Assembly (NCBI GenBank): GCA_035308365.1 | Contig: DATGGU010000125.1 | Coordinates: forward strand, 1-44,815 | From: PALSA-505 sp035308365 | GTDB lineage: Bacteria > Actinomycetota > Actinomycetes > Streptosporangiales > Streptosporangiaceae | Length of the DNA stretch: 44,815 nt | Direction of reading: 5' to 3' | Shown here: in pieces, positions 24,892-32,933 of the stretch | How the letters are laid out: each line of letters opens with the position of its first letter | Numbering within the stretch: the first letter of the stretch is position 1 | The notes under the pieces: generated by a model | Seen by the model: only the letters and a program-made list of their open reading frames with translations | Told to the model about the DNA's origin: nothing | The model's database searches: none | Translations under genes and position numbers: made by a program

Positions 24892-27213
24892 GTGTCGTCA
24901 TGGGTCCGGTTGAATAGCCCCCCTCCGGCCCAAACCGTTACAAACGAAGACCCCATGAGGGGGGACGTGCAGGAACCTGACGAACGGGTAGCGACCGCCA
25001 CGTATGCGCCGGAACCCGCGGCCGCCGCGCAGGCTCGCCGTTTCGTCCGCGAGACGCTGCGTTCCTGGGACATACCCGGACCGGCCCCGCAGGTGTCCAG
25101 CCTGGTGGACGACGCGGTGCTGCTCACCAGCGAGCTTGTCACCAACGCCGTGGTGCACGCCGGGACACAGGTGATGCTCACCTGCCGGATGAGGAACAAG
25201 GCCGTCGAGATCGCGGTGCGGGACCGGCATCCCGCGCGGTCGCTCGCCACTTCCCGCCAGCCGGGCGATCCCACCGAACGCACCAGTGGACGTGGGCTGA
25301 TGCTGCCGTCCGCGCTGGCGACCTCGTGGGGTGTCACCTACGCGCGGACCGCCAAGTCCGTATGGTTCAGGATCGGCTTCGCCGACTACCCGGCCGACGC
25401 GGTCCAGGCCTGCGATGCCCCGTCGCCGGACGCACTGTTCGCCGATGCCCCGCCGGCCGTCCGCAACGGCGCACAAGGTGCCGTCCTGCCCAGCCACACC
25501 GGCCCCGGCGCTGAGCCCGGTGACCTGCTGTTCGACGGGGTCACAGCCGTGGTCAGCGAGCCGGGCGCGCACCGGCTCGACATCGGCAAACTAGGCTACG
25601 ACGAGCTGCTCAGGCACACCGTTGAGACGGCCCGCGACGCCGTGGACGCCGATGCCGCCTACGCCCTGGTCGCCGACGAAGACGGCGAACTGCGGATGCG
25701 CGCGGCGGCCGGCCTCGGCCCGCCGGCCGTGCTCGACGCGCTCGCCGGGCACTCCGGCCAGACGGCCGACATAGCCTCCAGGTCGGTCATGACCGTCCCC
25801 TTCCTGGTGGAAGGCAGGGTCACCGGGATACTCGCCGCCGCATCCGGCCAGCCCGACCGGTTCGCCGAGGGCGATTCGGCCCGGCTGCAGCGGGTCGCCG
25901 ACCGGATGGCACTCTCCTTGGAACGGGCCAGGCTGGGCGAACTGGAGCGGGCCAGGCGTGGCCGGGTCAGTTTCCTGGCCGAGGCGAGCGACCTGCTCGC
26001 CGGCACCCTCGACCAGGAGAAAATCATCGCCCTGGCCGCGCAACTGGTAGTCCCGAGGCTGGCGACCTGGTGTGCCGTGCTGCTTGCCGACGACACCGGT
26101 GCCTTCCACCCGGCCTATGTATGGCATGCCGACGAGTCCCGCCTGGACGCGCTGGACAAGCTGCTCGACACTGTCCCGGTCCCCGACGTGCCCGCACGGG
26201 GCGGCGGCCGCAGCTGGTCCCTGGCGGTGGACAATCCCGACGGCCTGCCACCCGATGCCGTCGAACTAGCCTCGGACTCGGCCTGGTGCTTCCCGCTGGC
26301 CGCCCGTGGCCGCAGCCTTGGCATACTGACCATCGGCCGGTCCCGTGGCGGCGGCCTGCCCAGAGAGGTCACCGAGCTGGCCGAAGACCTGGCCCGCCGC
26401 ACCGCCCTGGCCCTGGACAACGCGCAACTCTACGAACGTCAGCAGGAGACAAGCCGCGCCCTGCAACGCAGCCTGCTCCCTCCCGATATCCCCCGGATCC
26501 CCGGCCTCGACCTGGCCGTCGCACACGAGGTGGCTGGCGAAGGCAACGAGGTAGGCGGCGACTTCTACGATGTCTTCGCGGCGGGGGAGGGCCGCTGGCG
26601 GTTCACCATCGGCGACGTCTGCGGCACCGGCCCGGCCGCCGCCGCCGTCACCGGCCTGGCCCGCCACACCCTCCGCATCCTGGCCGGCGAGGGCTATGAC
26701 ATCGCCGCGGTCCTGGACCGTCTCAACCGCCTCCTGGTCCAGGAGGTTGAAGGAACAACGTTCATCACCCTCATCCACGGCGAGATCGCCCCGGCGGTCA
26801 GCGGCACGGACCCCGGTACCGGGCCCGCTGAGGACGCCGCCCCGGCTGTCTGCCTGTCGCTGATCTGCGCGGGTCATCCGCTGCCGTTGCTGCTGCGTGG
26901 CGCATCCGGCACCAAGCCCGCCCCCGCCATCGAGCCTCAGCCGCTGCTAGGGGTTATCGACGAGCTGACGTTCACCGCGCACGATGTCACCCTCTACCCA
27001 GGCGACATGCTGCTCTGCGTCACCGACGGCATCACCGAACGCCGTGAGGACAGCCGCCTCCTAGACGATGACGACGGCCTCGCCAGCCTCTTCGCCGACT
27101 GCGCGGGCCTGAGCTCGGGCGCGGTCGCGGCCAGGATCCAGCGCGCCGTCAGCGAGTTCGGCGCCGGCCCGCCGGCCGACGACATGGCCCTGCTCGTCCT
27201 GCGCGCTCTCTAG
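24892..27213 (+). CDS. RsbW-like ATPase / GAF / SpoIIE-type PP2C phosphatase
   Basis: 773 aa. Residues about 40-165 are a GHKL anti-sigma-kinase domain (LLTSELVTNAVVHAG N-box, TSGRGLMLPSALATSWG glycine box). Two GAF-like sensor regions follow (about 205-345 and 350-510). Residues 535-773 are a SpoIIE/PP2C_SIG phosphatase with GNEVGGDFYDVF, FTIGDVCGTGP, DMLLCVTDGITERRED and the final PPADDMALLVL. Such proteins dephosphorylate anti-anti-sigma factors in partner-switching systems while their kinase domain can phosphorylate them. No anti-anti-sigma gene is in the window. GTG 24892 has AGGAGGG five bases upstream; ATG 24955 is possible. Strong link to stress or development is inferred. Confidence 0.92.
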   Translation: MSSWVRLNSPPPAQTVTNEDPMRGDVQEPDERVATATYAPEPAAAAQARRFVRETLRSWDIPGPAPQVSSLVDDAVLLTSELVTNAVVHAGTQVMLTCRMRNKAVEIAVRDRHPARSLATSRQPGDPTERTSGRGLMLPSALATSWGVTYARTAKSVWFRIGFADYPADAVQACDAPSPDALFADAPPAVRNGAQGAVLPSHTGPGAEPGDLLFDGVTAVVSEPGAHRLDIGKLGYDELLRHTVETARDAVDADAAYALVADEDGELRMRAAAGLGPPAVLDALAGHSGQTADIASRSVMTVPFLVEGRVTGILAAASGQPDRFAEGDSARLQRVADRMALSLERARLGELERARRGRVSFLAEASDLLAGTLDQEKIIALAAQLVVPRLATWCAVLLADDTGAFHPAYVWHADESRLDALDKLLDTVPVPDVPARGGGRSWSLAVDNPDGLPPDAVELASDSAWCFPLAARGRSLGILTIGRSRGGGLPREVTELAEDLARRTALALDNAQLYERQQETSRALQRSLLPPDIPRIPGLDLAVAHEVAGEGNEVGGDFYDVFAAGEGRWRFTIGDVCGTGPAAAAVTGLARHTLRILAGEGYDIAAVLDRLNRLLVQEVEGTTFITLIHGEIAPAVSGTDPGTGPAEDAAPAVCLSLICAGHPLPLLLRGASGTKPAPAIEPQPLLGVIDELTFTAHDVTLYPGDMLLCVTDGITERREDSRLLDDDDGLASLFADCAGLSSGAVAARIQRAVSEFGAGPPADDMALLVLRAL

Positions 27214-27237
27214 TTTCCAGCCGTCGCTATCAATGAT

Positions 27238-27336
27238 GCAGGGTCCTGGTGGTGGCTTCCGGTGGCCGGGCTGAGTCGGGTGGTCATGGCGACGGTGCAG
27301 GGGTCTGGCGGTGGCTCCCGGCGGTCAGGCTAATTT
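27238..27336. repeat. Two-copy 60-bp tandem repeat after SpoIIE-type gene
   Basis: The block GCAGGGTCCTGGTGGTGG at 27238 recurs as GCAGGGGTCTGGCGGTGG at 27298, with similarity continuing for about 38 bp (CCGGTGGCCGGGCTGA versus CCGGCGGTCAGGCTAA). It starts 25 bp after the stop codon and runs into the 3' end of the convergent gene. Confidence 0.75.
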
Positions 27337-27794
27337 CCTGGGTGCCGCGGCGACCAGCCTGAATCTCCTGGGCGTTCCGGCCATGACCCAGGCCGTCCTG
27401 GCCACCCCGGCCGGCTGCCTGGCCGGTGCGGCCGCTGCCGCCCCGGCCCGCCGCGCAGTGCCTCTTCCACGGCGTCTACTCCGCGCGCTGCGGCAACCAG
27501 CCTGCGTCCCTCCCGCCGGTAGGCGGCCAGGACGGCGTCTATCGCGTGCGGCGGCAGCGCGTCGGTCAGCTCGGTCCGTGCCATGCGGTAACCCTGCCGC
27601 GCCCCTTGCACGGCCGCCTCGAGATGGTGGCGCGCCATGGTGGCCAGAGCTACCGGATGCTTGCGCAGAACCCCATACAGACGGTAATCGGGCGGGACCA
27701 CATCGAGCAGCCAGTCTACCGCCGTCTGCTCGAATTCCTCGCTCCCCGGAGGATGCACTCCAACCGGCCAACCAGGGGGAAGATACGCAGACAT
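27330..27794 (-). CDS. Conserved actinobacterial protein of unknown function
   Basis: 154 aa. The N-terminal 115 residues look like a real conserved protein: YLPPGWPVGVHPPGSEEFEQ, TAVDWLLDVVPPDYRLYGVL, RKHPVALATMARHHLEAA and ALPPHAIDAVLAAYRREG. I recall similar actinomycete proteins of unknown function with the same PPDYR and HPVALA features. The last 40 residues are Gly/Pro/Arg-rich and may be a degenerate tail running into the repeat region. Other long frames on both strands overlap it and are rejected. No signal peptide or TM. Confidence 0.72.
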   Translation of the reverse strand: MSAYLPPGWPVGVHPPGSEEFEQTAVDWLLDVVPPDYRLYGVLRKHPVALATMARHHLEAAVQGARQGYRMARTELTDALPPHAIDAVLAAYRREGRRLVAAARGVDAVEEALRGGPGRQRPHRPGSRPGWPGRPGSWPERPGDSGWSPRHPGN

Positions 27795-28140
27795 GGGGCA
27801 AAGGATAGCGTCAGGCCGAATGAGTATTCTAGTCTGAGCTGCTCACTTTGAGTAACTAACTGCGGCCACTATATCCCGGCTCGTTACGTGAGCTGAGTTC
27901 TCTGCGGGACCCGGCAGTGGTGTCGATGGCACACCGGCACCCACGGGGCACAGGGGGGCGATGAGCCATACCGGCACCGCCGGACTTCCCAAGCCCGAAC
28001 CGTAGTTGCCCGGGCTCAGTGAAGAAGGTAAGGGGGCGGCCACCGCTGTCGGCCGGCTTCGCGCGACCTTGTTCGAGATGTGCGGTTACGGTTCTAGTGT
28101 CCGATCTGATTCGGTCTGCCGTTAACCATCTTTGGGCTAA

Positions 28141-28156
28141 TGTGACCGATGTCACA
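28141..28156. promoter_or_regulatory. CRP/FNR-family consensus palindrome
   Basis: TGTGA-CCGATG-TCACA matches the CRP consensus half-sites exactly. Actinobacterial Crp proteins use closely related GTGNNNNNNCAC sites. It lies about 170 bp upstream of the promoter candidate for the Tad locus, so activation from this distance would need looping or a nearer start site. Confidence 0.55.
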
Positions 28157-28308
28157 GATGTGACTATTGAGACTCATGAGACTTACAGAAGGCCTGTGGA
28201 GTACGAGGGAACCCGAGTGACGGAAAGGTCACAATTCATCGCGGCAAGCGTGTGTCCGCAGGTGAGCGGGTTGCAGAGGGTGGCGATCATGAGCTAAACG
28301 GAGTACAA

Positions 28309-28338
28309 TTGTCACAGAACGTAATCAATAGGTAACTA
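28309..28338 (+). promoter_or_regulatory. Candidate Tad-operon promoter
   Basis: TTGTCA (28309-28314, five of six to TTGACA), 18-bp AT-rich spacer, then TAACTA (28333-28338) as a -10-like element. Predicted start near 28345, inside the dyad. Spacing and -10 are not ideal. Confidence 0.4.
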
Positions 28339-28367
28339 TATGGGTAGTAGTGTGTTACCTACCCATA
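28331..28367. promoter_or_regulatory. Nested inverted repeats over the promoter (operator or switch)
   Basis: TATGGGTAG (28339-28347) and CTACCCATA (28359-28367) form perfect 9-bp arms around 11 nt. GGTAAC (28331-28336) pairs with GTTACC (28354-28359), sharing one base with the other stem. The two hairpins are mutually exclusive in RNA; in DNA the first is a plausible dimeric-repressor site. Confidence 0.55.
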
Positions 28368-28512
28368 GCAGATCGATAACATGCCTGCGCAAAGGGCGTT
28401 TCGCAAGATACGTTCGCATGGCGACCGGCGGGGTGGCCGTCCGTCAGAGCCGCATCGTTTCAGGCAGCGCTTAAGCGACCCTAAAACCGCAGACAGGGGA
28501 GACACCGAAACG

Positions 28513-29337
28513 ATGGCGAGCGAGCGGGGCACGATTCCACGCAACGTCGACGGCGCATGGCCGGAGCCGACCGCACCAAGCGGACGGAGGCTGCCGAGTG
28601 CACCGCGCGAGCGTAAACCGGCACTGGCCGCCCTGGCCGTTGTGCTGATCGTCGGCGGCGCCTTGGCCGCCGGGTTGCTGGTGATCCAGCAGGGGCACAA
28701 GACCGGCGCCATCGAGGTCACCCAGACGGTCGGTCAGGGCCAGCAGATCCCGCCGGGGGCGCTGCAGGAGATCCAGGTCAGCACCGGCCTCGGCATCGAC
28801 TACGTGCCCTGGGACGAGGCGAGCCAGGTGACGCGCACCTACGCCGCCACCACGATCCCGGCCGGGACCCTGCTCACCCCGCAGATGACCGTCGCGACGA
28901 ACAACCTGGCCACCGGGCTGACCCAGATCGGGGTCGCCCTGAAGGACGGCCAGATGCCCGACGGGCTGCAGGTCGGCGACCGGGTCGACGTCTATGTGGT
29001 GAGCGACTCGGCCGGCCAGTGTCCCCGGCCGGCCAACTTCCTGCTCACCACCAACGCGGTCGTCCTGAGCATCCAGCGCCCGCTCGACAATTCCAGCAGT
29101 GCCGCGTTCGACGTGCAGCTCGGGGTCAGCCCCGGCGACGCCGGCGGGGTCACCTGCAATGCCGCGAACAACAACGTCAGCATCGGGATCATCCCGAGTG
29201 GCCAGGCCGGAGCATCGCCCAGCAGCCAGCCGGCGGCAGCTCCCGGCAACCCCGCTGCGAAACACCCGGGTGGCCCTGCCACAACTCCCACCGGCAGCCA
29301 TGCCACGTCGTCCCAGACGACGGGAGGTTCAGGCTGA
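28513..29337 (+). CDS. CpaB/RcpC-like Flp pilus assembly protein (SAF domain)
   Basis: 274 aa. One N-terminal membrane anchor (ALAALAVVLIVGGALAAGLL) is followed by a SAF-like domain: VTQTVGQGQQIPPGALQEIQ, TIPAGTLLTPQM and DGLQVGDRVDVYVV. The C-terminal 50 residues are Pro/Ala/Gly/Thr-rich. CpaB-type proteins act at the cell envelope in Tad secretion. ATG 28513 has AGGGGAGA upstream; an in-frame ATG at 28381 lacks a ribosome-binding site and would add a basic low-complexity stretch. It is the first gene of the Tad cluster; the next starts two bases after its stop. Confidence 0.82.
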   Translation: MASERGTIPRNVDGAWPEPTAPSGRRLPSAPRERKPALAALAVVLIVGGALAAGLLVIQQGHKTGAIEVTQTVGQGQQIPPGALQEIQVSTGLGIDYVPWDEASQVTRTYAATTIPAGTLLTPQMTVATNNLATGLTQIGVALKDGQMPDGLQVGDRVDVYVVSDSAGQCPRPANFLLTTNAVVLSIQRPLDNSSSAAFDVQLGVSPGDAGGVTCNAANNNVSIGIIPSGQAGASPSSQPAAAPGNPAAKHPGGPATTPTGSHATSSQTTGGSG

Positions 29338-29339
29338 TC

Positions 29340-30623
29340 ATGGCCTTGATCGCTATTGCGGCGGACAAGGGGGCACCGGGGGTTACCACAGCGGCAACGG
29401 CACTGGGGGCCGTCTGGCCACGGCCGGTCTTGCTGGCTGAGTGTGACCCGGCCGGAAGCGATCTCGTCTACCGCTTTCCTTCGGTGGACGGTGGCCACCT
29501 GGACCCTAACCGTGGGCTGCTCAGCCTGGCCGTGGCCGCCCGCCGGGGCATCCAGCCACACCAGGTCTGGGAGCACTCGCAGAAACTGTACGGCGGCCTG
29601 GACATCCTGGCCGGCGTCAGCGGCGCCGAGCAGGGTGCCGGCCTCGAACTGCTCTGGGGCGCCGTGGGAAGAACCCTGGCCAGCGTGCCCGAGGCCGACG
29701 TGATCGCCGACTGCGGGCGGCTCGGGCTGGACAGCCCGGTCTACGACCTGCTTGCCCACGCGTCGTCGGTGGTGCTGCTCTCCCGGGCCACGGTCGGCGA
29801 GGTGATCAGGCTGCGGGAGCGGATCAGCGCGCTGGCCGCGGGCCTGCAGCGGCGCGGCCGGCCCGGGGCCCGCATCGACGTGGTGGTCGTCGCCGACCAC
29901 AAGAAGATCGGCTCGGCCATCGAGGAAGTGGGCCACGCGCTGCGGCAGGCCGGTGCGCCGGGCCGAATCATCGGTGGCCTCGCCTACGAGCCCAGGAGCG
30001 CCGAGCAGCTCAGCGGTCAGTGGGGCAGCAAGCTGGACAAGTCCATGTACCTCAGGACGGTGCGTGCGGTCGCCTCCTACCTGGTCACCAGCCTCCCCGA
30101 GATCGCCGGCCCGCCGCAGCCGCAGGCCGGGCCGCCACAACCGCAAGGAGTCCAGCCACCCCCGCAGGCCGGGCCACCGCAACCGCAGGGAATGCAGCCG
30201 CCACCGCCACCCGGTGGGCAGGTACCACCCCCGCCAGGTGCCCGGCCGCCGCAGCCGTCTTACCAGCCACCTCCGCGTGAACCGCTACACCCGCAAAACC
30301 CGGCCAGAGAGCCACGACCGCACCCGTCCTATGCCTGGCAGCCGGAGCCGGTGGCGGCCTCACCGCAGCCGTATTCCGCCCCGGTTCCGCCTGGGCCAGC
30401 AGCGATCCGGCCGGGACCTTCGGAACCGGCGACGGGCCCACAGCCGGCCGCTGGTGGATTCCCGCCCGGGCGCGGCCGGCACGCGGGGACAGCGGCCGGT
30501 CACCCGGCACCGCAGGCTCACCCGCGATCCGATGCCGGGAACCAGCCGCAACCCGCTCGCGACCGGCCGCAGCCCGAGCCGACATCAGGTACCCGTCAGG
30601 GTGGGCTGGGGGGTGGTGGGTGA
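29340..30623 (+). CDS. CpaE/MinD-like ATPase-fold protein with proline-rich tail
   Basis: 427 aa. The N-terminal 250 residues resemble the P-loop CpaE/ParA fold of Tad loci: DKGAPGVTTAATALGAVW, LLAECDPAGSDLVYRF, ADVIADCGRLGLDS and SSVVLLSRATVGEVIRLR. The deviant Walker A keeps K10 but has V15 where the nucleotide-binding lysine (GKT) is expected, so ATP hydrolysis is doubtful. Residues about 255-427 are almost entirely Pro/Gln/Gly repeats (QAGPPQPQGVQPPPQ type), probably disordered. CpaE proteins localise the pilus machinery. No start other than ATG 29340 gives this N-terminus. CpaF-like gene follows. Confidence 0.82.
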   Translation: MALIAIAADKGAPGVTTAATALGAVWPRPVLLAECDPAGSDLVYRFPSVDGGHLDPNRGLLSLAVAARRGIQPHQVWEHSQKLYGGLDILAGVSGAEQGAGLELLWGAVGRTLASVPEADVIADCGRLGLDSPVYDLLAHASSVVLLSRATVGEVIRLRERISALAAGLQRRGRPGARIDVVVVADHKKIGSAIEEVGHALRQAGAPGRIIGGLAYEPRSAEQLSGQWGSKLDKSMYLRTVRAVASYLVTSLPEIAGPPQPQAGPPQPQGVQPPPQAGPPQPQGMQPPPPPGGQVPPPPGARPPQPSYQPPPREPLHPQNPAREPRPHPSYAWQPEPVAASPQPYSAPVPPGPAAIRPGPSEPATGPQPAAGGFPPGRGRHAGTAAGHPAPQAHPRSDAGNQPQPARDRPQPEPTSGTRQGGLGGGG

Positions 30624-30720
30624 TGGGCCGCGTTGCGCACCTGTCCCGGCCCGGCCGTAAGGAAGCGCTGTCTGGTCGCGGGAGAGCGTGGCCGGGGCCT
30701 ACGCCGGGGGGTGATGTGTG

Positions 30721-32022
30721 ATGGACCACTCGGTCGTCAAACGGCTTCGTGGTGACGTCGGCGACAGGCTGGCCGATCAGCGGCGCCGCGACGCGGCCGC
30801 CGGGCTGGTGCCGATGTCCGGAGAGGACGAGCGGCAGTTTGCCAGGGCGCTCATCACCCAGGCGCTCGAAGAGCACGCGCGCAGTGAGATAACTTTCGGC
30901 CGCCCGCCGCCCAACGCGCAGGAAGAAGAGGATCTCGCGGCGGCGATCCATGCGGCCCTGTTCGGCGTGGGCAGGCTGCAGCCGCTGCTCGAGGATCAGC
31001 ATCTGGAGAATATCGACATCAACGGCTGCGACCGGGTGTTCCTGGGCTATGCCGACGGCCGGGAGGAACTTGGCGACCCCGTCGCGGACAGCGATGCGGA
31101 GCTGATCGAGCTCATTCAGGTACTCGCCGCCTACTCGGGTCTGTCCAGCCGGCCCTTCGACACCGCCAACCCCCAGCTCGACATCCGGCTGCCGGACGGT
31201 TCCAGGCTGTCCGCGGTGATGGACGTGACGCTGCGGCCGGCCATATCCATCCGCCGCGCCCGGATGGGCAAGGTGTTCCTCGCCGATCTTGTGGGCAACG
31301 GCACCATGTCCCCCGATATGGGCTCCTTCCTGGCAGCCGCGGTGGCGGCCAGGAAGAACATCATGATCGCGGGTGCCACGAACGCGGGCAAGACGACGCT
31401 GCTGCGCGCGCTGGCGAACCAGATCCCGCCCGAGGAACGGCTCATCACGGTGGAGCGCGCCCTGGAACTCGGCCTCGACTATTTTCCCGAACTGCACCCC
31501 AACGTGGTGGCCCTGGAGGAACGGCTGCCCAACATGGAGGGGCAGGGCGCGATCTCGATGGCCGACCTCGTCCGCCGCTCGCTGCGGATGAACCCGAGCC
31601 GGGTCATCGTCGGCGAGGTGCTCGGCGACGAGATCGTCACCATGCTGAACGCGATGACCCAGGGCAACGACGGCTCGCTGTCCACCATTCACTCCAACTC
31701 CTCGATGGAAGTGTTCAACCGGATCGCCACCTATGCGATCCAGGCCTCGGAACGGCTGCCGGTCGAAGCCACGCACATGCTGATCGCCGGGGCGATCGAC
31801 TTCGTGGTCTTCATCGAGAAACGCAACGAGTTCGCGCATGGCGGCAAGCTCCGCAGGTTCGTCAGCAGCATCCGCGAGGTAACCGGCGTGGACGGCCGGG
31901 TTCTGTCGAGTGAGGTGTTCTCCGCCGGGCCGGATGGCCGCGCCGTGCCGCACGCCCCCATCTCGTGCGCCAGCGAACTCGCCTTCTACGGCTACCAGAC
32001 CGAACGCGGAGCATGGCGATGA
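30721..32022 (+). CDS. CpaF/TadA-type secretion ATPase
   Basis: 433 aa. PulE/VirB11-type motor of the Tad pilus. The N-terminal region has the CpaF signatures PLLEDQHLENIDINGCD and FDTANPQLDIRLPDGSRLS. Walker A is GATNAGKTTLLRAL near residue 218, the Asp-box region LITVERALELGLD follows, and Walker B is SRVIVGEVLGDE with His-box STIHSNSSMEVFNRI. It powers pilin polymerisation at the inner membrane. GTG 30718 immediately before ATG 30721 is an equal alternative; a G6 tract lies upstream. The TadB-like gene overlaps the stop (ATGA). Confidence 0.95.
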   Translation: MDHSVVKRLRGDVGDRLADQRRRDAAAGLVPMSGEDERQFARALITQALEEHARSEITFGRPPPNAQEEEDLAAAIHAALFGVGRLQPLLEDQHLENIDINGCDRVFLGYADGREELGDPVADSDAELIELIQVLAAYSGLSSRPFDTANPQLDIRLPDGSRLSAVMDVTLRPAISIRRARMGKVFLADLVGNGTMSPDMGSFLAAAVAARKNIMIAGATNAGKTTLLRALANQIPPEERLITVERALELGLDYFPELHPNVVALEERLPNMEGQGAISMADLVRRSLRMNPSRVIVGEVLGDEIVTMLNAMTQGNDGSLSTIHSNSSMEVFNRIATYAIQASERLPVEATHMLIAGAIDFVVFIEKRNEFAHGGKLRRFVSSIREVTGVDGRVLSSEVFSAGPDGRAVPHAPISCASELAFYGYQTERGAWR

Positions 32023-32933
32023 TCGCCTCGTCCGGCGCGCTGCTGGCGATCGTGGTCGGTGCCGTCGCCGGTGCGGGCGTCTTCCTGCTGATAGTGGCGA
32101 TCCGCGGGCTGCCGGCCAAGCCAGCGGGCGCCAGGACGGGACGCCTCGAAGCCGAGCTCAGGCAGCTCTTCGGGGTGCGCGGGGCCATCGCGCTCGGGGC
32201 TGGACTGCTCACCCTCGTGGTGACCGGCTGGGTGGTGGCCGGGATCGGTGCCGCATTGCTGGCCTTCGCCTGGCGTGGGCTCGGCGGTGCCGCCGGTGAG
32301 CGCAAGGCGACGGCCAGGCTGGAAGCGCTCGCGATGTGGACAGAGTCGCTGCGGGACACCATCGCCGGCGCGGTGGGCCTGGAACAGGCGATTCCCGCCT
32401 CGCTGCGGGCCGCGGCACCGGCCATCCACGGACCGCTGGAGCGGATGACCGGCCGGCTGCAGACCCGGATGCCGCTGACCGACGCGCTCGGCAGGTTTGC
32501 CGATGACCTGAACGATCCCAGCGCCGACCTGATCATCGCCGCCCTGGCCATCAACGCCAGGCTCCGCGGGCCCGGCCTGCGGGATCTGCTGTCCGCGCTG
32601 GCCGCCTCGGTGCGTGAGGAACTGGACATGCGCAGGAAGGTCACCGCCGACCGCAGCGCCACCAGGCGCAGCGTCCAGATCGTGGTGGCCGTCTCGGTGG
32701 GCCTGGTGCTGGTAATGGGCATCTTCAACCGTGGCTACGTCGCCCCGTACAACTCCGCGGTCGGCCAGCTGGTCCTGGTCATCGTGGTGGTGCTGTACGC
32801 CATCTCGTTCATCTGGCTGCGGAGCCTCGCCCGGTTCAAGACCCCGGAGCGGCTGCTCAGCCTGACGCCGCCGGTCTCGGCTCCGGCCGCGATGCCGGAA
32901 ACCGTCACGGCCTGGCAGGGGGGTGCGGAATGA
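32019..32933 (+). CDS. TadB-like Flp pilus assembly membrane protein
   Basis: 304 aa with the GspF/TadB type II secretion-F pattern: an N-terminal TM (LLAIVVGAVAGAGVFLLIVA), a second TM pair near residues 60-90, the cytosolic helical domain (LEALAMWTESLRDTIAGAVG, LEQAIPASL, ADLIIAALAINARLRGPGLR) and C-terminal TMs (VVAVSVGLVLVMGIF and LVLVIVVVLYAISFIWL). It forms the inner-membrane platform with TadC. ATG 32019 overlaps the cpaF-like stop and has GGAG seven bases upstream. Confidence 0.9.
   Translation: MIASSGALLAIVVGAVAGAGVFLLIVAIRGLPAKPAGARTGRLEAELRQLFGVRGAIALGAGLLTLVVTGWVVAGIGAALLAFAWRGLGGAAGERKATARLEALAMWTESLRDTIAGAVGLEQAIPASLRAAAPAIHGPLERMTGRLQTRMPLTDALGRFADDLNDPSADLIIAALAINARLRGPGLRDLLSALAASVREELDMRRKVTADRSATRRSVQIVVAVSVGLVLVMGIFNRGYVAPYNSAVGQLVLVIVVVLYAISFIWLRSLARFKTPERLLSLTPPVSAPAAMPETVTAWQGGAE

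Larger units (their letters stand above)
27795..28512 (+). other. 718-bp gene-free region ahead of the Tad locus
   Basis: No convincing gene on either strand. The second half is AT-richer and holds a CRP-type palindrome (28141-28156), a promoter candidate (28309-28338) and nested dyads (28331-28367), followed by the leader of the CpaB-like gene. The first half (27880-28070) is GC-rich with several potential stems that I could not match to a known RNA. Confidence 0.55.

Noticed and set aside
27880..28075. c-di-AMP (ydaO-type) riboswitch-like sequence
   Set aside because: CCCGAACC and a GGGGGGCGATGAG-like block are reminiscent, but the full order of conserved motifs is not present and the gene downstream is far away; an Infernal search with RF00379 would decide.
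28019..28297. 92-residue plus-strand frame
   Set aside because: No ribosome-binding site, no coding-like codon bias, and it spans the CRP-type site.
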